Position numbers and translations under genes: made by a program. The notes beneath the pieces are model-generated. The model searched no databases, was not told where the DNA came from, and was given only the letters and a program-made list of their open reading frames with translations. From contig JAKOGH010001195.1 of NCBI GenBank assembly GCA_024811115.1, forward strand, positions 186,001 to 250,000: a stretch of DNA of 64,000 nt, read 5' to 3'. Below are positions 62,188-64,000 of this stretch, piece after piece. The stretch's first letter is position 1. Each line of letters opens with the position of its first letter. Origin of the DNA: Terana coerulea. Lineage: Eukaryota; Basidiomycota; Agaricomycetes; Polyporales; Phanerochaetaceae.

Positions 62188-64000
62188 TCACAGCCGTGCC
62201 CGACTGATCAAGTCTTCTCCCCTCGTGGGTGCACTGAGGTAATGGACGGCCGCGCTCTGCACTTCCTCCATCCACGTCTTCACGAGGCCGTCGTCGTACG
62301 TGTTCCCGTCGTACGAGCAGAAGAACGTCAGCTCCTGACGCGTCATGAGGGCGCCGAGGTACAGTTCAGCGGGCCGGCAGCGGAGGTGTGTGTGTACAGC
62401 GCGGAGGTGTAGGGTTGTCTTTTGCGAGGGCAAAGGGGAGGATATGGGGTATTCATGTGGTATGAGAAGGTCCCGCTGCAAGAGGGGTAAGTTAACTGTC
62501 GCTAGCCGGGTTGGTGACAAGATATCAACGTACGTTGCCCAGACTCGCTCCCCCATTGGCGAAAACGCACGGCAGCCAGTCCGTCCACCTGCCTGCCTCC
62601 TCAAGCTCCTCTTTCGTCTCCTCTTTCTTCCCATCGTACACGCCCGCTGGCTCCTCTCCCCGCTGGTTCGCCCGCCAAGCCAGGGCCAGCGTCTTCGTCC
62701 GCCTTGTCCGCTCCGGCAGCCTCGCCAAGTGCAGCTCATGCAGCAGCGGATGGTTAAACAGCGCACTGCCCAGCACCTTCGCCTGCTTGGCGCGCGCAAG
62801 GAAGTGTTGCGGTGACAGCAGCGCGTCGAGCGGCGGCGCGCCCGTCGCGTCCCGCGCGTCGGCGGACGGCATCAGCGGGAGCGTGAACGCGTAGAAGCTG
62901 ATTGCGAGGCACACCTCCTCCGCCCCGCCGTGCGCGTACCATGCGCGATCGAGGTACGGCCGGAAGTTGACGGGCCCCGTGAAGTGCATCGGCTGCGCGC
63001 GCCGGTGCCGCCACTCCGCGTCGCTGAGCTCGCTGGCGGCGTGCAGCCGGGACAGGACGCGCGCGAAGGCGAGCTGGGAGAGCACGGGGAGCGCGTTGCC
63101 GAAGGTAATGTTCAGCGCGCGGCAAGTTTGGAGGATTTGCTGGGAGAGGGGCACAGAGAGGCGGAGGGACGCTGTACGCGAGAGAGGGTGTGTGCCGGGC
63201 GGTGGAGGTGGGCGTGTTGGAAGGGTGTGGCCGCCCTACCAGCAAGTCAATCCGGCTCACGGGAGCAAAAGCAGAGGGTAACGTACCACAAACTTTGCCA
63301 ATCGCAGATTCTGGATTACCCTCGCTATCGCCAGCCGCCACCTCCGTCTCGGTAATCTCATCCTCGCGCTCGGCATATGCGCCTCCAGTGGCAGTATCAT
63401 CTCCAACCGCGCCTCCAGCGGCGCCGCCGCCGCGATCCCGCACTCCAACGACAGGCTGGCGAGCTCCTTGCTGAACTCACGGAAGATCGTCGCGCCCGCC
63501 ATGCCGTCCGTGATATAGTGCACCAGCACGATGAAGACGTGGTGCAGGCCGTCCGCATCTTTCTGCGGTCCCCAGTAGACGCGGGCGATGCGGTCGTTGG
63601 CAAGCGTGGGCGGGCCGTTGTGCAGCGTTTCGGAGAACTGCGCAACGTCGTCTGCGGTGCTGAAGTCAGAGACGTGGGTGATCTCCTCTGAGCGGTTTCT
63701 GTGAAGGTTTGTTTCGTCCAGTATAAACTCGACCTCGTCTTCTCCCGCGAGTTCCTCGACCGACGCGCCAAGGAGCGGGAAGCGCTGCTTCAAGCGCAGC
63801 CACGCGAGCTCGACATTGCGCGGCGCAAAGAGAGCCTTTTCCTGCTCGTCAGAGGCTTCTAGCTCGAGGTGGTTCACGAGGATGGCGACGCCGTTGAAGA
63901 CTGCGTCCCAGTAGAACCCCAGCTCGGTGGCACCCAGAGGTCGTCGATAGACTGCATGGTCGCCGCCGGGGTCAACACGTCGCCAAGTTGGGATTTTCAG
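62188..64000 (-). CDS. CoA-dependent acyltransferase, condensation-domain-like (5' partial)
   Basis: Chloramphenicol-acetyltransferase-fold enzyme of the fungal alcohol/trichothecene-type O-acyltransferase kind. The substrate is unknown. The gene enters from beyond 64000, reading WRRVDPGGDHAVYRRPLGAT and then AWLRLKQRFPLLGASVEEL. The catalytic motif HxxxDG is present as HYITDG (about 63510), followed by FREFSKELASL and LEARLEMILPLEAH. The second half (about 63150-62545) carries ITFGNALPVLSQLAFARVL, FTGPVNFRPYLDRAWYAHGG and the late motif CVFANGGASLGNV. The last exon (about 62480-62188) ends YDDGLVKTWMEEVQSAAVHY ... ISRARL. One frame break near 63374-63380 (LEAH to AEREDEITETEVAAGDSE). A dead relative lies at 51845-53960. 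Confidence 0.78.

Noticed and set aside
43357..64000. Secondary-metabolite cluster (P450 plus acyltransferase)
   Set aside because: They are ~17 kb apart, separated by transposon remnants and unrelated genes, with no core synthase in the window.

Overview
This window reads as nuclear DNA of a filamentous basidiomycete, most likely an Agaricomycete. Genes are cut by many short GT-AG introns of about 50-70 nt. The housekeeping set is fungal (Dbf2/Sid2 kinase, Rpa12, MYST acetyltransferase with chromo barrel, OST5, HAL-type kinase). There are also an F-box protein, a P450 and several proteins of a basidiomycete lineage-specific kind. Placing it nearer than Agaricomycetes is not possible from the sequence alone.

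Layout. 0-7.2 kb: 5'-truncated Dbf2/Sid2 kinase (+), an LTA4H-type M1 aminopeptidase (+), 60S ribosomal protein L19 (-). 7.2-9.7 kb: gene-free, with a foldback repeat. 9.7-15 kb: HAL/SAT4-type kinase, an hAT-like MITE, a tRNA-Gly(GCC) with intron, VPS4. 16-21.7 kb: a small hypothetical gene and CAND1/TIP120. 23.4-30.6 kb: a hypothetical gene, a second M1 aminopeptidase (-), RPA12, a Yop1/REEP protein (-) and OST5. 30.4-32.9 kb: a decayed duplicate of the OST5 3' end. 32.9-45.6 kb: UNC93-like transporter, a MITE fragment beside a second tRNA-Gly, MYST acetyltransferase, F-box protein, Nug1/nucleostemin-type GTPase, P450. 48-50 kb: an unrecognised multi-pass membrane protein. 50-57 kb: repeat-rich and gene-poor, with nested transposon remnants, a tRNA-like sequence, an acyltransferase pseudogene and a 136-bp TA-flanked MITE. 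57.2-61.7 kb: a tandem pair of C2H2-finger-like genes. 62.2 kb to the end: an acyltransferase (-) truncated by the window edge.

Three observations stand out. (1) At least ten otherwise well conserved genes carry single-base reading-frame breaks, several in short C/G runs. This looks like sequence error rather than gene death and must be settled before any pseudogene call is trusted. (2) Both full-length copies of a ~750-bp hAT-like MITE, and one fragment, lie 80-120 bp beyond the 3' end of a tRNA gene or tRNA-like sequence, which suggests targeting. (3) The zinc-finger-like tandem pair is near-identical at its 3' end but differs in cysteine spacing of the putative finger.

Most genes are unlinked housekeeping genes. 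I see no convincing gene cluster acting in one pathway.
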